Source of the DNA: Pleurocapsales cyanobacterium LEGE 10410
GTDB lineage: Bacteria > Cyanobacteriota > Cyanobacteriia > Cyanobacteriales > Xenococcaceae
Direction: 5' to 3'
DNA length: 64,000 nt
Assembly: GCA_015207195.1 (NCBI GenBank)
Contig: JADEXJ010000004.1
Span: forward strand, 1-64,000
Every line of letters starts with the position of its first letter. Positions within the stretch are counted from its first letter, which is position 1. Both the position numbers and the translations under genes were made by a program. The notes below the pieces were generated by a model. It saw only the letters and a program-made list of their open reading frames with translations. It made no database searches and was not told where the DNA came from. Positions 46,569 to 56,812 of this stretch are shown one piece after another.

Positions 46569-47330
46569 TTAATTGCTGCTAGGTAATAATAAAGAGCGCA
46601 AATCTACTACTCGACCGATCACAGCGATCGCTGGTGCTTGAAACTCTGTAGCTGCTACTTGCTCAACGATGGTAGCCAAAGTTCCGATTAGCTGAGTTTG
46701 GTCTGGTCTGGTTCCCCAACGGATCAAAGCTATGGGCGTGTCTAAAGTCATTCCTCCTGCCAATAGCTGGGGAATAATCCGAGGCAGGTTGTGTACTCCC
46801 ATATAAATCACAATAGTTTCCGAACCTTGAGCGAGCGCCTGCCAGTTGACTTCGGGGCGATATTTTTCTGTAGCTTCATGTCCCGTAACAAAAGTAACGG
46901 AAGAATTATATTTACGATGAGTTACGGGAATTCCCGCGTAGGCTGGGGCAGCAATCCCTGAAGTGATCCCAGGAACAACTTCGACTTCTACACCTGCTTG
47001 TACTAGATCTGCCATTTCTTCTCCTCCCCTACCAAAAACAAAGGGATCGCCTCCTTTAAGGCGCACCACAATGGCATTGGTTTCAGCTTTAGCTCTTAAT
47101 AACTCTGTTGTTTCTGCTTGGGGTAGGGAATGACGACCTTTGCGTTTTCCTGCATTAATTCTTTCCGCCTGGGGGTTAATCGTATTCAAAATTTCTGGGC
47201 TGACCAGGGCATCATAAATTACTACATTGGCGTGTTCCAATAGAGTTTTGCCTTTTACCGTAAGTAAGCCAGGATCTCCAGGTCCAGCACCAACCAAATA
47301 AACTTTACCTGCATATTTTATCCGTTTCAT
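46569..47330 (-). CDS. cobA: uroporphyrinogen-III C-methyltransferase
   Basis: The 253-residue SAM-dependent enzyme makes precorrin-2, the branch point to siroheme and cobalamin. Family landmarks are VYLVGAGPGDPGLLT, VIYDALVS, RLKGGDPFVFGRGGEE, EVVPGITSGIAAPAYAGIP and VTGHE. It lacks the CysG oxidase/chelatase domain. It follows sirB with 3 bp between genes, so the pair is an operon that makes siroheme for sulfite reductase (and nitrite reductase, not in window). Confidence 0.96.
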   Translation of the reverse strand: MKRIKYAGKVYLVGAGPGDPGLLTVKGKTLLEHANVVIYDALVSPEILNTINPQAERINAGKRKGRHSLPQAETTELLRAKAETNAIVVRLKGGDPFVFGRGGEEMADLVQAGVEVEVVPGITSGIAAPAYAGIPVTHRKYNSSVTFVTGHEATEKYRPEVNWQALAQGSETIVIYMGVHNLPRIIPQLLAGGMTLDTPIALIRWGTRPDQTQLIGTLATIVEQVAATEFQAPAIAVIGRVVDLRSLLLPSSN

Positions 47331-47333
47331 AGT

Positions 47334-48131
47334 TTAAGCCTCCTTTGCAATCAATTCCGCCAAAGCTGCCGTCGCTCCCAAGGGTTGACCGAGAATTAAC
47401 TCCACTTGGGGATGTTGTGTCTGTAAGTCTTTTACTTCTTGAGCGATCGCCGAAGTAATTTTGCCAGGAAACAAAAAATAAGGCAAAATAGCAATTTGTT
47501 TTTTGCCAGAGGCTATCTGGGCTTTGATCTGGCTTACCAGACTGGGAGAAACTGACCAGTAAGCCATTGTCGCATTTAACTGGCTAGCTAAGTTTTGGTA
47601 ATAATGATTCACTCCCGACAACCGACTTCCGTGGGCTATTAAGATGCGAGTTTCTGCTGATAACTGTAAAAACTTGCTGGTTAGCAGGGGAACTATTCCC
47701 GAAAATTTACCCAAACATGGAGATAATTTAATCGTAACTCGATTGTTAATTTGCTTTATTGCTAAAGCAATTTCGGCAGGAATATCTTCTCGAACATGAA
47801 CACCAGGAACCAGAAACAAGGGTATTACCTTAATCTGTTTAAAGCCCTTTTGTTCTGCTTTTTGCGCGAAATCGACCAGACTTTCGTTCAAAGGTTTAGA
47901 AGCCAATTCTAAAGCAGCCACATCAACTAAATGTGTTTGAGGAAAGTCTAAAGTGGAAACTACTTCAGGCGGTGGAGCAAGCAAATTTTTCTTTGAGTAA
48001 TTTTGCTGAGTTAAGATATTCTTGAATTGACAATTTGTAGCTAATAGTTCTTTAAGACGATGAGCAGCAGATTGGGTTCGATAGTCTCGGCTACCGTGAA
48101 AAACTAATAAACAAGCGTATGGTGAAATCAA
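47334..48131 (-). CDS. sirB: sirohydrochlorin chelatase
   Basis: The 265-residue enzyme inserts iron into sirohydrochlorin. It is a two-lobed CbiX/SirB-type class II chelatase with VFHGSRDYRTQ in the first lobe and ILIAHGSRLSG in the second, each with an active-site His, and LFLVPGVHVREDIP. The start is TTG at 48131, because no ATG lies in frame upstream and the family starts close to YACLLVFHGS. The chelatase stop is 3 bp from cobA. Confidence 0.88.
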   Translation of the reverse strand: MISPYACLLVFHGSRDYRTQSAAHRLKELLATNCQFKNILTQQNYSKKNLLAPPPEVVSTLDFPQTHLVDVAALELASKPLNESLVDFAQKAEQKGFKQIKVIPLFLVPGVHVREDIPAEIALAIKQINNRVTIKLSPCLGKFSGIVPLLTSKFLQLSAETRILIAHGSRLSGVNHYYQNLASQLNATMAYWSVSPSLVSQIKAQIASGKKQIAILPYFLFPGKITSAIAQEVKDLQTQHPQVELILGQPLGATAALAELIAKEA

Positions 48132-48339
48132 ATAAATTACCGAAAGTGTAAATGGATTAATTAAAAAAGTTTACATAAATATGTTCTCAGAATTATAGCG
48201 ATTGAGACAGTTTGTTCTGTAGTCAATGATAGATCTTTAATAAAAGTATTAGTATAAATACTGAAGTGCTTTTACAGTCTACTTCCGTATACATAAAAAA
48301 ACCGAAGTATCACCATAAAAATTATAATTTCCTTAAAAT

Positions 48340-50619
48340 ATGTTGACTAATAACTCTAACAGTCAAAATACAAATAATTCTTATTCTTCATCAGCTTCTT
48401 CGAGAGATGCTTTCGATGTCAATTTGAGTGAATATTTACTCAAGATCAAAAGACGTTGGAAACCTGCTTTAGCAATATTTCTGTTAACCTTGGGGGTTGC
48501 AGGAGTTTTAAGTTTATTACAAGAAAAAACCTACCAGGCAGAAGGAAAAATCCTCTTTAAACAGAGAAGTACCGCATCTTTTACAGGAATTGGAGAACAG
48601 GTAAGTACTTTAGAACCAATTTTGAATGACCAAACTCCTTTAAGTACTCAAATTCAGGTATTAGAATCAGAGCCTGTTATTCAGCAGGTAATAGATCGAG
48701 AAAAACTGACTGATGAAGAAAATCAACCTCTAAAACCAAAAGACTTTAGAGCTAGGCTAAACACAGAATTAATTGGCGGTACTGATGTAGTTGAGGTGAG
48801 CTATACTCATCCCAATCCTGAGGTCGCATCACAGGTGGTAAACACACTAATGGACGTGTACATCCAGACACAAATTAGAGGAAATCAATCTGAGCCTGCT
48901 GCTGCTAGGGAATTTATCAACAAAGAGCTGCCTTCGGTAGAGGCTAAGGTCAAAAACGCCGAGTCGCAAATTTCAGCCTTTAGAACCGAGAACCAAATTG
49001 TTGACCTGGCTGAAGAGAAAAAAGACCTAGTAACCAATTTGGGAGCATTAAACCAGCAAATATCAACTGCCAGCTCTGAATTAAGAGGGGTGCAAGCTCA
49101 AGCTGCTGCTTTGCAGGGTCAGTTAGGATTAGACCTAAAACAGGCGGTTGCAGCTAACCAATTGGGTTCTTATCCTGAAGTTCAGAGTATCTTAGAACAG
49201 CTAACCTCAACTGAATCTGAACTGGCAACAGAGCGTCAAAGGTTTAATGATGAACATCCCATTATTATTAGCCTAGAAGAAAAGAAAAATGCTCTAACTC
49301 AACAGCTAAGAAGCTTAATTGCCACCAACGTAGGTGCAGGAGTTAACGTTTCTCAAGGTTTATTGCAGAACAACGGGAATAAAGAAAATCAGCTAGAAAG
49401 ATTTATTTCTTTGAAGATTGATGAACTGAGTTTTCAAAGGCAAGTTAACTCTTTGTATCAATCTCAGCAAGAATATTTACAGAGAGCTAAGGAGCTACCT
49501 CGACTGGAGAGAAAAGAACGCGAACTGATTCGTACCGCAGAATCTGCTGGCAAAACCTACGAAGTATTATTGAATAATTTGCAGGAGGCGCAAATAGCAG
49601 AATCTCAACGAAGTGGCAATGCGGATGTGGTTGAATATGCAGCAGTTCCTGAAAGAGGTAGTTCTGGAACCACAGTCTTATTGGGTATGGGACTCTTTTT
49701 GGGAGTATTTTTGGCAAATTTATCGGTTATTCTGCTGGAAATGCAGGATCGCTCTTTGCAATCTTTAGCAGAAATTAAAAAGAAATTTCCTTACCAGACA
49801 ATTGGGATCACACCTCTAGAGCCACCAAACTATCAGGGAAGAATAGTCACTTTAGAAGAACCCGATTCCTTCTCTAGTGAAGTTTATCGTATGATTCAGG
49901 CAAACCTGAAGTTTTTGACCAATGATAAGCCACCCAAAGTTATTTTGGTCACCAGTTCTGTTCCTGAAGAGGGAAAATCTACTGTTACAGCCAATTTAGC
50001 AGCAGCTACAGCTCAATTGGGTCGTAATGTTCTCCTGATAGATGCAGATTTACGTCGTTCTTCCCAACATCGCCTTTGGAGAGTAGATAATACTAAAGGA
50101 TTAAAAGACATAATCGCAGATAATCTAAGTCCTCTATCGGTTATCAAACAGCCAATGCCACAGCTAAGCTTATTAACCAGTGGTTTGGTAGGATCTAATC
50201 CTTTGGCTTTGTTAGATTCGGCTGAAATGAGCGATTTAGTGGGTCGCTATCGCAGAGAATACGATCTGATTCTAATTGATGCACCACCGTTACCGATTAC
50301 AGCAGATGTATTAACTCTAAGTAAGTTAGTTGATGGTATTGTATTTGTTAGCCGACCAGGAATAGTAGAGCATGAAAGTGCGGAATTAGCTCAGGAAGCT
50401 TTAGTAACCACAGGACAAAAAGTTTTGGGAATGGTAATTAATGGGGTGAAGCCCAAGGACTTCGACCGTTATTCTTATCATGGTCGATATGGTAAAAATT
50501 ACTTTAAGCAAAGTAATAGTCAAAAGTCGGGGGAAAATAGCTCGAATAGTAGTCGGAATTTGCCTAATGTACCTGAAAATAGCAATTCTAACGGTAGCGT
50601 TAGTAGAGCAAAGCTGTGA
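48340..50619 (+). CDS. Wzc-like polysaccharide co-polymerase/BY-kinase
   Basis: The 759-residue protein controls chain length and export of surface polysaccharide. The N-terminal Wzz domain is anchored by helices near 38-60 and 445-465 and holds a long coiled coil. The C-terminal kinase has Walker A (SSVPEEGKST, Lys near 546), Walker A' (LLIDADLRRSS) and Walker B (LILIDAPPLP). A short Tyr-rich tail (YSYHGRYGKNYF) supplies autophosphorylation sites. No other polysaccharide gene is adjacent. Confidence 0.92.
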   Translation: MLTNNSNSQNTNNSYSSSASSRDAFDVNLSEYLLKIKRRWKPALAIFLLTLGVAGVLSLLQEKTYQAEGKILFKQRSTASFTGIGEQVSTLEPILNDQTPLSTQIQVLESEPVIQQVIDREKLTDEENQPLKPKDFRARLNTELIGGTDVVEVSYTHPNPEVASQVVNTLMDVYIQTQIRGNQSEPAAAREFINKELPSVEAKVKNAESQISAFRTENQIVDLAEEKKDLVTNLGALNQQISTASSELRGVQAQAAALQGQLGLDLKQAVAANQLGSYPEVQSILEQLTSTESELATERQRFNDEHPIIISLEEKKNALTQQLRSLIATNVGAGVNVSQGLLQNNGNKENQLERFISLKIDELSFQRQVNSLYQSQQEYLQRAKELPRLERKERELIRTAESAGKTYEVLLNNLQEAQIAESQRSGNADVVEYAAVPERGSSGTTVLLGMGLFLGVFLANLSVILLEMQDRSLQSLAEIKKKFPYQTIGITPLEPPNYQGRIVTLEEPDSFSSEVYRMIQANLKFLTNDKPPKVILVTSSVPEEGKSTVTANLAAATAQLGRNVLLIDADLRRSSQHRLWRVDNTKGLKDIIADNLSPLSVIKQPMPQLSLLTSGLVGSNPLALLDSAEMSDLVGRYRREYDLILIDAPPLPITADVLTLSKLVDGIVFVSRPGIVEHESAELAQEALVTTGQKVLGMVINGVKPKDFDRYSYHGRYGKNYFKQSNSQKSGENSSNSSRNLPNVPENSNSNGSVSRAKL

Positions 50620-50626
50620 TTTGTCG

Positions 50627-50671
50627 AGCAATGCCCGTTAAATATTTGTTATTTAATGTATGGGTATTGCT
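50627..50671 (+). terminator. long stem-loop after the wzc-like gene
   Basis: AGCAATGCCC (50627-50636) pairs with GGGTATTGCT (50662-50671) with one G-U, and inside it TTAAATA pairs with TATTTAA around TTTGT. It begins 7 bp after the stop codon. The T-run is missing, so it may stabilise the 3' end instead of terminating by itself. Confidence 0.55.
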
Positions 50672-50851
50672 TAACAAGGCGGGTCGCCTTATGAAATTAT
50701 GGTAATTTTCTTTATATAGTAAATAAGATTTTCATCAGAGTTAACGATAACTAAACACTCTTACCAAGGAGGTTGAATTTATCAAATTGAGTAGGTAATG
50801 TTAACCTCTCAATATATTCGACATCTTTAGGTATAGGCAAAAATTGCAAAT

Positions 50852-51502
50852 ATGACTTTACAACTGCGCGTTTATGTCCCAGAACACCCTTTGATTAAAC
50901 ATTGGCTGTCAGTCGCTCGCGATGCGAATACTCCGTCGGTACTCTTCAAAAGTGCTATGAGTGAGTTGGGACGATGGTTGACTTACGAAGCTACAAGAAA
51001 CTGGCTGCCAACAGTCGAGGCGGTAGTACAGACACCAATTACTCAATGCTCCGCAACTTTTGTTAACCCAGAAATGCCTATAGGTATAGTACCCATCGTG
51101 CGAGCAGGTTTGGTATTGTTAGATGAGGTGCAGAAAGTTTTGCCAATAGCAGCAGTTTACCATTTGGGTTTGGTTCGCAATGAATCATCTCTCGAACCTA
51201 GCTGTTATTTAAATAAATTACCAGATCGCTTTGACCCTCAAACCAGAATTGTCATTCTCGAACCAATGTTGGCTACGGGAGGATCGATTATGATGGCTAT
51301 GAAAGAAATAACTAGTCGAGGCATACAGCCAGATTTAGTTCGTATTATATCTGTGGTATCTGCTCCTCCTGCCCTCAGACAATTAAGCGAACACTATCCT
51401 GGGCTAGAGATTTATACGGCTATTATTGATGAAGGACTCAATAGTAAAGGGTATATTGTTCCTGGGTTAGGAGATGCGGGCGATCGCGCTTTTGGCACAT
51501 AA
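50852..51502 (+). CDS. upp: uracil phosphoribosyltransferase
   Basis: The 216-residue salvage enzyme makes UMP from uracil and PRPP. The PRPP loop is EPMLATGGSIMMAMK, and the uracil loop is IDEGLNSKGYIVPGLGDAGDRAFGT (given as IDEGLNSKGYIVPGL and GDRAFGT). PIVRAGLVLLDEV is also typical. Length is normal. Confidence 0.93.
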   Translation: MTLQLRVYVPEHPLIKHWLSVARDANTPSVLFKSAMSELGRWLTYEATRNWLPTVEAVVQTPITQCSATFVNPEMPIGIVPIVRAGLVLLDEVQKVLPIAAVYHLGLVRNESSLEPSCYLNKLPDRFDPQTRIVILEPMLATGGSIMMAMKEITSRGIQPDLVRIISVVSAPPALRQLSEHYPGLEIYTAIIDEGLNSKGYIVPGLGDAGDRAFGT

Positions 51503-51539
51503 AAGTAACAAATAAGAAGTATTAGAGAAATTAATCACT

Positions 51540-51821
51540 ATGAGTCAGCAAAACGGTTTTGGTAGTGGATTTATTTTGGGTTCTGTAGTTGGTGGTGTCG
51601 TCGGAGGTATATTGGGAACGGTACTGGCAAACCGCAATGAAAAACAAATATCCCAACCATCTGAGTTACCAAAAAGCTCAGAAATCCCCTTGAGTAGTGA
51701 AGAAAGTATTGAGCTAGCCCGTCATGGTTTGGAAAATAAAATTGCTCAATTAAATTTGGCGATCGATGATGTAAGACAACAATTGGGAGCGGTACAGAAT
51801 AATTCTTTAGAACAGGAGTAA
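51540..51821 (+). CDS. small membrane-anchored Gly-rich protein
   Basis: The 93-residue product starts with a glycine-rich hydrophobic segment (FILGSVVGGVVGGILGTVLA), then a Ser/Glu/Pro linker, then an amphipathic helix with likely coiled coil (IAQLNLAIDDVRQQLG). The layout recalls YtxH-like proteins. I do not recognise a specific family. It lies 37 bp after upp and may be cotranscribed. Confidence 0.6.
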   Translation: MSQQNGFGSGFILGSVVGGVVGGILGTVLANRNEKQISQPSELPKSSEIPLSSEESIELARHGLENKIAQLNLAIDDVRQQLGAVQNNSLEQE

Positions 51822-52033
51822 TCGAGCTTTTTAAAATTTAGAACTATTAGTTTGACAGTATTTTAAGTTAAAAACTATTGCAAAACTATTGATTTCTATT
51901 GGTGTTTGAGGTGAAATTTGATTGGGTTAACTCTTTATATAACCTAGATGGTTTTGCTTTATAGATTCAACTTTTTTGCCGACAATTTAGCCCATAATTT
52001 GAATATAGAGAAGGCTATTTTACAGCAGTAATC

Positions 52034-52555
52034 ATGAGCATTTTTAATCAAATCTTAAGCGCGATCGATAATCCAGAACGTGAAGCAAGTACCAATCAAC
52101 TAGGTACGATTTTAGATACAGTACAGCAGTTGAGCGGTAACTATCAGGCTAATCCTAGCGCAGTGCAATCGGCAATGTCGATAGTGGGAAACTACACTAA
52201 ATCGGCACTGCGACAACAGCGTACCCAAGGCGGTACATCCCAAGTTAATCAAATTATCGAGCGGTTTGGGGGGACTGGGGCTAACTCGCAAGTTTTATCC
52301 GCTTTGTTTGGTAGTTCGCAGCTACAGGATATGATCCTACAGATTAGCCGTCGCACTGGACTAGATGCTAGGACAATTCAAGGAATGCTGCCGATTTTAG
52401 TTCCCCTAGTTTTAAATCTATTAAGAACTGGTAATAGTAGGCGTAACATTCAAGATAACAATCCAGTTGCTAATAGTTTTTTAGATTCCGATGGCGATGG
52501 GGATGTCGATATGAACGATGCGATCAATATGGCATCTCGTTATTTGGGTAGATAA
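52034..52555 (+). CDS. DUF937-like protein with C-terminal EF-hand/dockerin-like loop
   Basis: The 173-residue protein has a helical N-terminal part reminiscent of DUF937 (LDTVQQLSGNYQANPS, LSALFGSSQLQDMI, TGLDARTIQGMLPILVPLV). It ends with a calcium-type loop, SDGDGDVDMNDA, near residues 151-162, followed by a short helix INMASRYLG. No signal peptide is visible. Function unknown. Confidence 0.7.
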   Translation: MSIFNQILSAIDNPEREASTNQLGTILDTVQQLSGNYQANPSAVQSAMSIVGNYTKSALRQQRTQGGTSQVNQIIERFGGTGANSQVLSALFGSSQLQDMILQISRRTGLDARTIQGMLPILVPLVLNLLRTGNSRRNIQDNNPVANSFLDSDGDGDVDMNDAINMASRYLGR

Positions 52556-52786
52556 TTGAAAACAAGTTAGTTTAGCGTGATTTTGTTGATATCAGCGATC
52601 GCGCTTTTTAATGAGGAAAAAAATATCTACAAACAAATCGTTTTATCGATGCCAAAATAGAAGGCTTTTGAGAATATCAGCAAATTCTCAGTAAGACTCT
52701 GGATAGGAATTACTACCTTTTTAATCCAAGACAACCATATAATAAGACTTAATGTAACTTAACTTGTCGATCGGCAGTCGCTAGCA

Positions 52787-55700
52787 ATGGACAATAAATT
52801 TTTAGAACGTCTCAAAAGCCCAGAACGCCCCGTACTCGTGTTTGATGGCGCGATGGGAACTAACCTCCAAGTGCAAAACCTTACCGCAGATGACTTTGGT
52901 GGTGCGGAATATGAAGGTTGCAACGAATATTTAGTTCATACCAAACCAGAAGCGGTGGCGCAGGTGCATCGTGGTTTCCTAGAAGCTGGTGCGGATGTGA
53001 TTGAAACCGATACCTTTGGCGGAACCAAACTGGTTTTAGCCGAATACGATTTAGCCGACAAAGCTTATTATCTAAACAAAACCGCAGCAGAACTAGCCAA
53101 GCAAGTCGCAGAGGAATACTCCACGCCTGAAAAGCCTCGATTTGTTGCTGGTTCGATGGGTCCTGGTACTAAGTTACCAACTTTGGGACATATAGATTTT
53201 GATAGTTTAAAAAATGCCTATGTCGAACAGGCAGAAGCACTGTATGACGGTGGTGTAGATTTATTATTAGTCGAAACCTGTCAGGATGTGTTGCAGATTA
53301 AGGCTGCATTAAATGCGATCGAAGAAGTATTTGAGAAGAAGGGCGTGAGACTTCCCCTGATGGTTTCGGTAACTATGGAACAGATGGGAACCATGCTGGT
53401 TGGTACAGAAATCGATGCAGCCCTGGCGATACTCGAACGCTATCCCATTGACATTTTGGGTCTAAATTGCGCTACAGGACCCGATTTGATGAAGGATCAT
53501 ATCAAGTATTTATCGGAACACTCGCCGTTTATTGTTTCTTGTGTACCTAATGCTGGTCTGCCCGAAAATGTTGGCGGACAGGCACACTATAAGCTTACGC
53601 CAATGGAACTAAGAATGGCGTTAATGCACTTCGTTGAAGATTTGGGCGTGCAGATAGTTGGGGGCTGCTGTGGTACGCGGTTCGATCACATCAAAGCTTT
53701 GGCTGAAATGACGCAAGATCTGACACCAAAGGAACGTCATCCCCATTACGAACCTTCCGCAGCCTCGATCTATAGTACCCAGCCTTACGCTCAGGACAAC
53801 TCATTTTTAATTGTTGGAGAAAGATTAAACGCCAGCGGTTCTAAAAAATGCCGTACCCTACTCAATGAAGAAGACTGGGATAGTTTGGTTTCTCTGGCTA
53901 AGTCTCAGGTAAAAGAAGGCGCGCACGTCCTCGATGTCAACGTAGACTATGTAGGGCGAGACGGTGAAAGAGATATGCACGAATTAGCTTCCCGTCTAGT
54001 TAACAACGTTACTTTACCTCTGATGTTGGACTCTACCGAGTGGACAAAAATGGAGGCGGGATTAAAAGTTGCGGGGGGTAAATGTATCCTCAACTCGACT
54101 AACTACGAAGATGGGGAAGAAAGATTCTATCAAGTATTAGATCTGGCGAAGAAATACGGCGCGGGGATCGTGGTTGGTACTATCGATGAAGATGGTATGG
54201 GGCGAACTGCGGATAAAAAGTTTGAAATTGCCAAACGCGCTTACGATGCAGCAGTTAAATATGGCATTCCCCCGCAGGAAATCTTTTTCGATCCGTTGGC
54301 TTTACCCGTGTCTACAGGTATTGAGGAAGATCGGGAAAACGGCAAAGCTACTGTTGAAGCCACCAAAAGAATTAGAGAAGAGTTACCAGGATGTCATGTC
54401 TTACTTGGTGTCTCTAACGTCTCCTTTGGTTTGAATCTCGCAGCCAGACAGGTATTAAATTCTGTTTTCTTACATGAATGTATGCAGGTAGGATTGGATT
54501 CGGCGATCGTCAACGCCAGTAAAATCTTACCTTTGGCTAAAATTGACCCCGATCATCAGAAAATCTGTTATGACTTAATCTATGACAAACGGGAATTTGA
54601 TGGCGATATCTGTACCTACGATCCTTTGGGAGAATTAACTACGCTGTTTGCTGGTAAGAAAGCTAAGAAATCCGAGGCGGTTGATAAGAATCTCCCGATC
54701 GAGGAACGTCTTAAGCAGCATATTATCGACGGGGAACGGATCGGTTTAGATGAAGCCCTAGATGAGGCTTTGCAGCAGTATCCACCATTAGATATCGTCA
54801 ACATTTTTCTGCTAGATGGCATGAAAGTAGTTGGCGAACTCTTTGGTTCGGGACAGATGCAGCTTCCTTTTGTACTCCAGTCGGCGCAAACTATGAAGGC
54901 TGCGGTAGCACATTTAGAACCACATATGGACAAAGAAGAAGCAGATGACAGCGGTAAGGGTAAATTTGTCATTGCTACGGTGAAAGGTGACGTTCACGAC
55001 ATTGGTAAAAACCTGGTTGATATTATTTTGTCTAACAACGGCTATAAGGTAATCAACCTGGGCATCAAACAGCCAGTAGAAAATATTATTCAAGCATACG
55101 AAGAACACCAGCCAGACTGTATTGCCATGAGTGGTTTGCTGGTTAAATCTACCGCTTTTATGAAGGATAACCTGGAAACATTCAATGAAAAAGGAATTAC
55201 CGTTCCCATAATTTTAGGTGGTGCAGCTTTAACTCCTAAATTCGTCCACCAAGATTGTCAGAATGTTTACAAAGGTAAGGTTGTCTACGGTAAAGACGCT
55301 TTTGCCGACTTACACTTTATGGACAAGTTAATGCCAGCCAAAGCGGAAGACAATTGGGATGATGTTAGAGGATTTTTGGATGAAGCAGAGTCCGCAGATG
55401 AACACAGATTAACGCAGATGCAGGAGAATGGTAAGGAACAACCTTTTGAAGGTGAAGATCGCGATAAAATCTTTGTTGATGAGGTGAGTAAAAAGGAAGA
55501 ACCCGTGGTAGTCGATACCCGTCGTTCGGATGAAGTAAGCTTGGATATAGAACGTCCTACCTCTCCTTTCTGGGGAACGAAAATATTAAAATCAAAAGAT
55601 ATTTCCTTTGATGAAGTCTTCCCCTATCTTGACTTACAGGCTTTATTTGTCGGACAATGGCAGTTCCGCAAGCCCAAGGAACAGTCACGGTCAGAATACG

Positions 55701-56362
55701 ACGAGTTTTTAGCTAGAAAAGTTAATCCAATTTTAGAAGAGTGGAAACAGAGAATTGTTGCCGATAAGCTACTGCATCCTACGGTAATCTATGGTTATTT
55801 CCCTTGTAACGCCGAAGGAAATACCCTGCACGTTTACGAACCAACGGATCAAGGATTTGTTAAACCTGTTACCTCCTTTGAATTTCCCCGCCAAAGTTCT
55901 GGTAAACGCCTCTGTATCGCCGATTTCTTTGCCACTAAAGAATCAGGACATATTGATGTTTTTCCCATGCAGGCGGTGACGGTAGGAGAAGTCGCCACCG
56001 AATACGCCCAAAAGCTATTCCAAGATGACAAATACACCGAATACCTCTATTTTCACGGGATGGCGGTACAGATGGCAGAAGCCCTGGCAGAGTGGACACA
56101 CGCCAGAATTCGCAAGGAATTGGGCTTTGAAGCCGAAGAATCCGATAATATTCGCGACATCTTACAGCAACGCTATCGTGGTTCGCGCTACAGCTTTGGC
56201 TATCCAGCCTGTCCCAACATTGAGGATCAGTATAAGCAACTAGATCTACTAGACACCAAGCGCATCGGGATGTACATGGACGAAAGCGAACAACTCTATC
56301 CCGAACAATCTACTACGGCGATTATTACCTATCATCCTGTAGCGAGATATTTTAGTACTTAA
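52787..56362 (+). CDS. metH: cobalamin-dependent methionine synthase
   Basis: The 1191-residue enzyme has the four modules in order: homocysteine-binding (zinc Cys in GLNCATG and GGCCGT, about 228 and 293-294), methyltetrahydrofolate-binding (about 345-600), cobalamin-binding with His737 in GDVHDIGKN, and AdoMet reactivation with [11 protein letters not shown]. The linker between B12 and reactivation modules (about 865-930) is charged, and part of it is coded by a 30-nt repeat also found in a MITE-like element. No B12 riboswitch was seen upstream. Confidence 0.96.
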   Translation: MDNKFLERLKSPERPVLVFDGAMGTNLQVQNLTADDFGGAEYEGCNEYLVHTKPEAVAQVHRGFLEAGADVIETDTFGGTKLVLAEYDLADKAYYLNKTAAELAKQVAEEYSTPEKPRFVAGSMGPGTKLPTLGHIDFDSLKNAYVEQAEALYDGGVDLLLVETCQDVLQIKAALNAIEEVFEKKGVRLPLMVSVTMEQMGTMLVGTEIDAALAILERYPIDILGLNCATGPDLMKDHIKYLSEHSPFIVSCVPNAGLPENVGGQAHYKLTPMELRMALMHFVEDLGVQIVGGCCGTRFDHIKALAEMTQDLTPKERHPHYEPSAASIYSTQPYAQDNSFLIVGERLNASGSKKCRTLLNEEDWDSLVSLAKSQVKEGAHVLDVNVDYVGRDGERDMHELASRLVNNVTLPLMLDSTEWTKMEAGLKVAGGKCILNSTNYEDGEERFYQVLDLAKKYGAGIVVGTIDEDGMGRTADKKFEIAKRAYDAAVKYGIPPQEIFFDPLALPVSTGIEEDRENGKATVEATKRIREELPGCHVLLGVSNVSFGLNLAARQVLNSVFLHECMQVGLDSAIVNASKILPLAKIDPDHQKICYDLIYDKREFDGDICTYDPLGELTTLFAGKKAKKSEAVDKNLPIEERLKQHIIDGERIGLDEALDEALQQYPPLDIVNIFLLDGMKVVGELFGSGQMQLPFVLQSAQTMKAAVAHLEPHMDKEEADDSGKGKFVIATVKGDVHDIGKNLVDIILSNNGYKVINLGIKQPVENIIQAYEEHQPDCIAMSGLLVKSTAFMKDNLETFNEKGITVPIILGGAALTPKFVHQDCQNVYKGKVVYGKDAFADLHFMDKLMPAKAEDNWDDVRGFLDEAESADEHRLTQMQENGKEQPFEGEDRDKIFVDEVSKKEEPVVVDTRRSDEVSLDIERPTSPFWGTKILKSKDISFDEVFPYLDLQALFVGQWQFRKPKEQSRSEYDEFLARKVNPILEEWKQRIVADKLLHPTVIYGYFPCNAEGNTLHVYEPTDQGFVKPVTSFEFPRQSSGKRLCIADFFATKESGHIDVFPMQAVTVGEVATEYAQKLFQDDKYTEYLYFHGMAVQMAEALAEWTHARIRKELGFEAEESDNIRDILQQRYRGSRYSFGYPACPNIEDQYKQLDLLDTKRIGMYMDESEQLYPEQSTTAIITYHPVARYFST
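55391..55420. repeat. 30-nt CACAGAT-type repeat, copy 2, inside metH
   Basis: The segment starts TCCGCAGATGAACACAG and ends TTAACGCAGATG. It differs from the copy at 19734-19763 at three of 30 positions. It is in frame and encodes about [10 protein letters not shown] in the inter-module linker. Confidence 0.8.
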
Positions 56363-56375
56363 TAGATTGAGTTGT

Positions 56376-56394
56376 GGTGGGTGCAATTCCCACC
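56376..56394 (+). terminator. hairpin after metH
   Basis: GGTGGG and CCCACC form a 6-bp stem around TGCAATT, 14 nt after the metH stop codon, followed by TCTTCTTTGTTTT. It fits a weak terminator. The 7-nt loop and stem also look like a tRNA T-arm, but no other tRNA part is present. Confidence 0.5.
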
Positions 56395-56419
56395 TCTTCT
56401 TTGTTTTAGGAAAAAATAG

Positions 56420-56497
56420 ATGACCTATACAAGAAACCAGTTAGCAGATTACGAAAATTTATATTTAGCTTGGAAGAGAATCCAAGCAAGTAAGTAG
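56420..56497 (+). pseudogene. 25-codon open frame, possibly an RT N-terminal relic
   Basis: The frame encodes 25 residues (MTYTRNQLADYENLYLAWKR and five more) and then stops. The YENLYLAWKR stretch resembles the start of some bacterial reverse transcriptases, such as those of diversity-generating retroelements. Nothing after it continues the domain. It may be a gene relic or chance. Confidence 0.3.
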
Positions 56498-56522
56498 AGA
56501 AAAAAAATACGCTCTGGATACC

Positions 56523-56711
56523 TCAGTCGCGATCGCTGTTATTAATTTGATGGCAAGCTTCTACCATTCCTTTGACTAACCAGCCAAAGTTCCTGGTTTT
56601 GGCAGTTTGTTTGATAGTTGTTGATGATAAAGAATCGGTAGTTGAGCTAGACTTGGGTTGCGCTGATTCTGTTCGAGAAATTTCGGCACGAGAGGGATTT
56701 GCTGTTTTCAT
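56523..56711 (-). CDS. small Ser/Thr-rich protein (62 aa)
   Basis: The 62-residue frame is Ser/Thr/Lys-rich and probably disordered for the first 40 residues, and ends with an ordered-looking NFGWLVKGMVEACHQINN. A GGGGG lies upstream of its ATG as a possible ribosome-binding site. I do not recognise a family. It is convergent with the short frame after metH. Confidence 0.4.
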   Translation of the reverse strand: MKTANPSRAEISRTESAQPKSSSTTDSLSSTTIKQTAKTRNFGWLVKGMVEACHQINNSDRD

Positions 56712-56812
56712 AACTCGTACCCCCTTATTGGTAACTATATAGATAGGGCTGTACTTATATTTTTATTTTATCCTAATTCTTTTCGTCGAAGACGACGATC
56801 TGCGCGGACGCG

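Noticed and set aside
56376-56394. tRNA gene
   Set aside because: Only a T-arm-like hairpin is present. There is no acceptor stem, D-arm or anticodon arm, and the loop lacks the TTC start.
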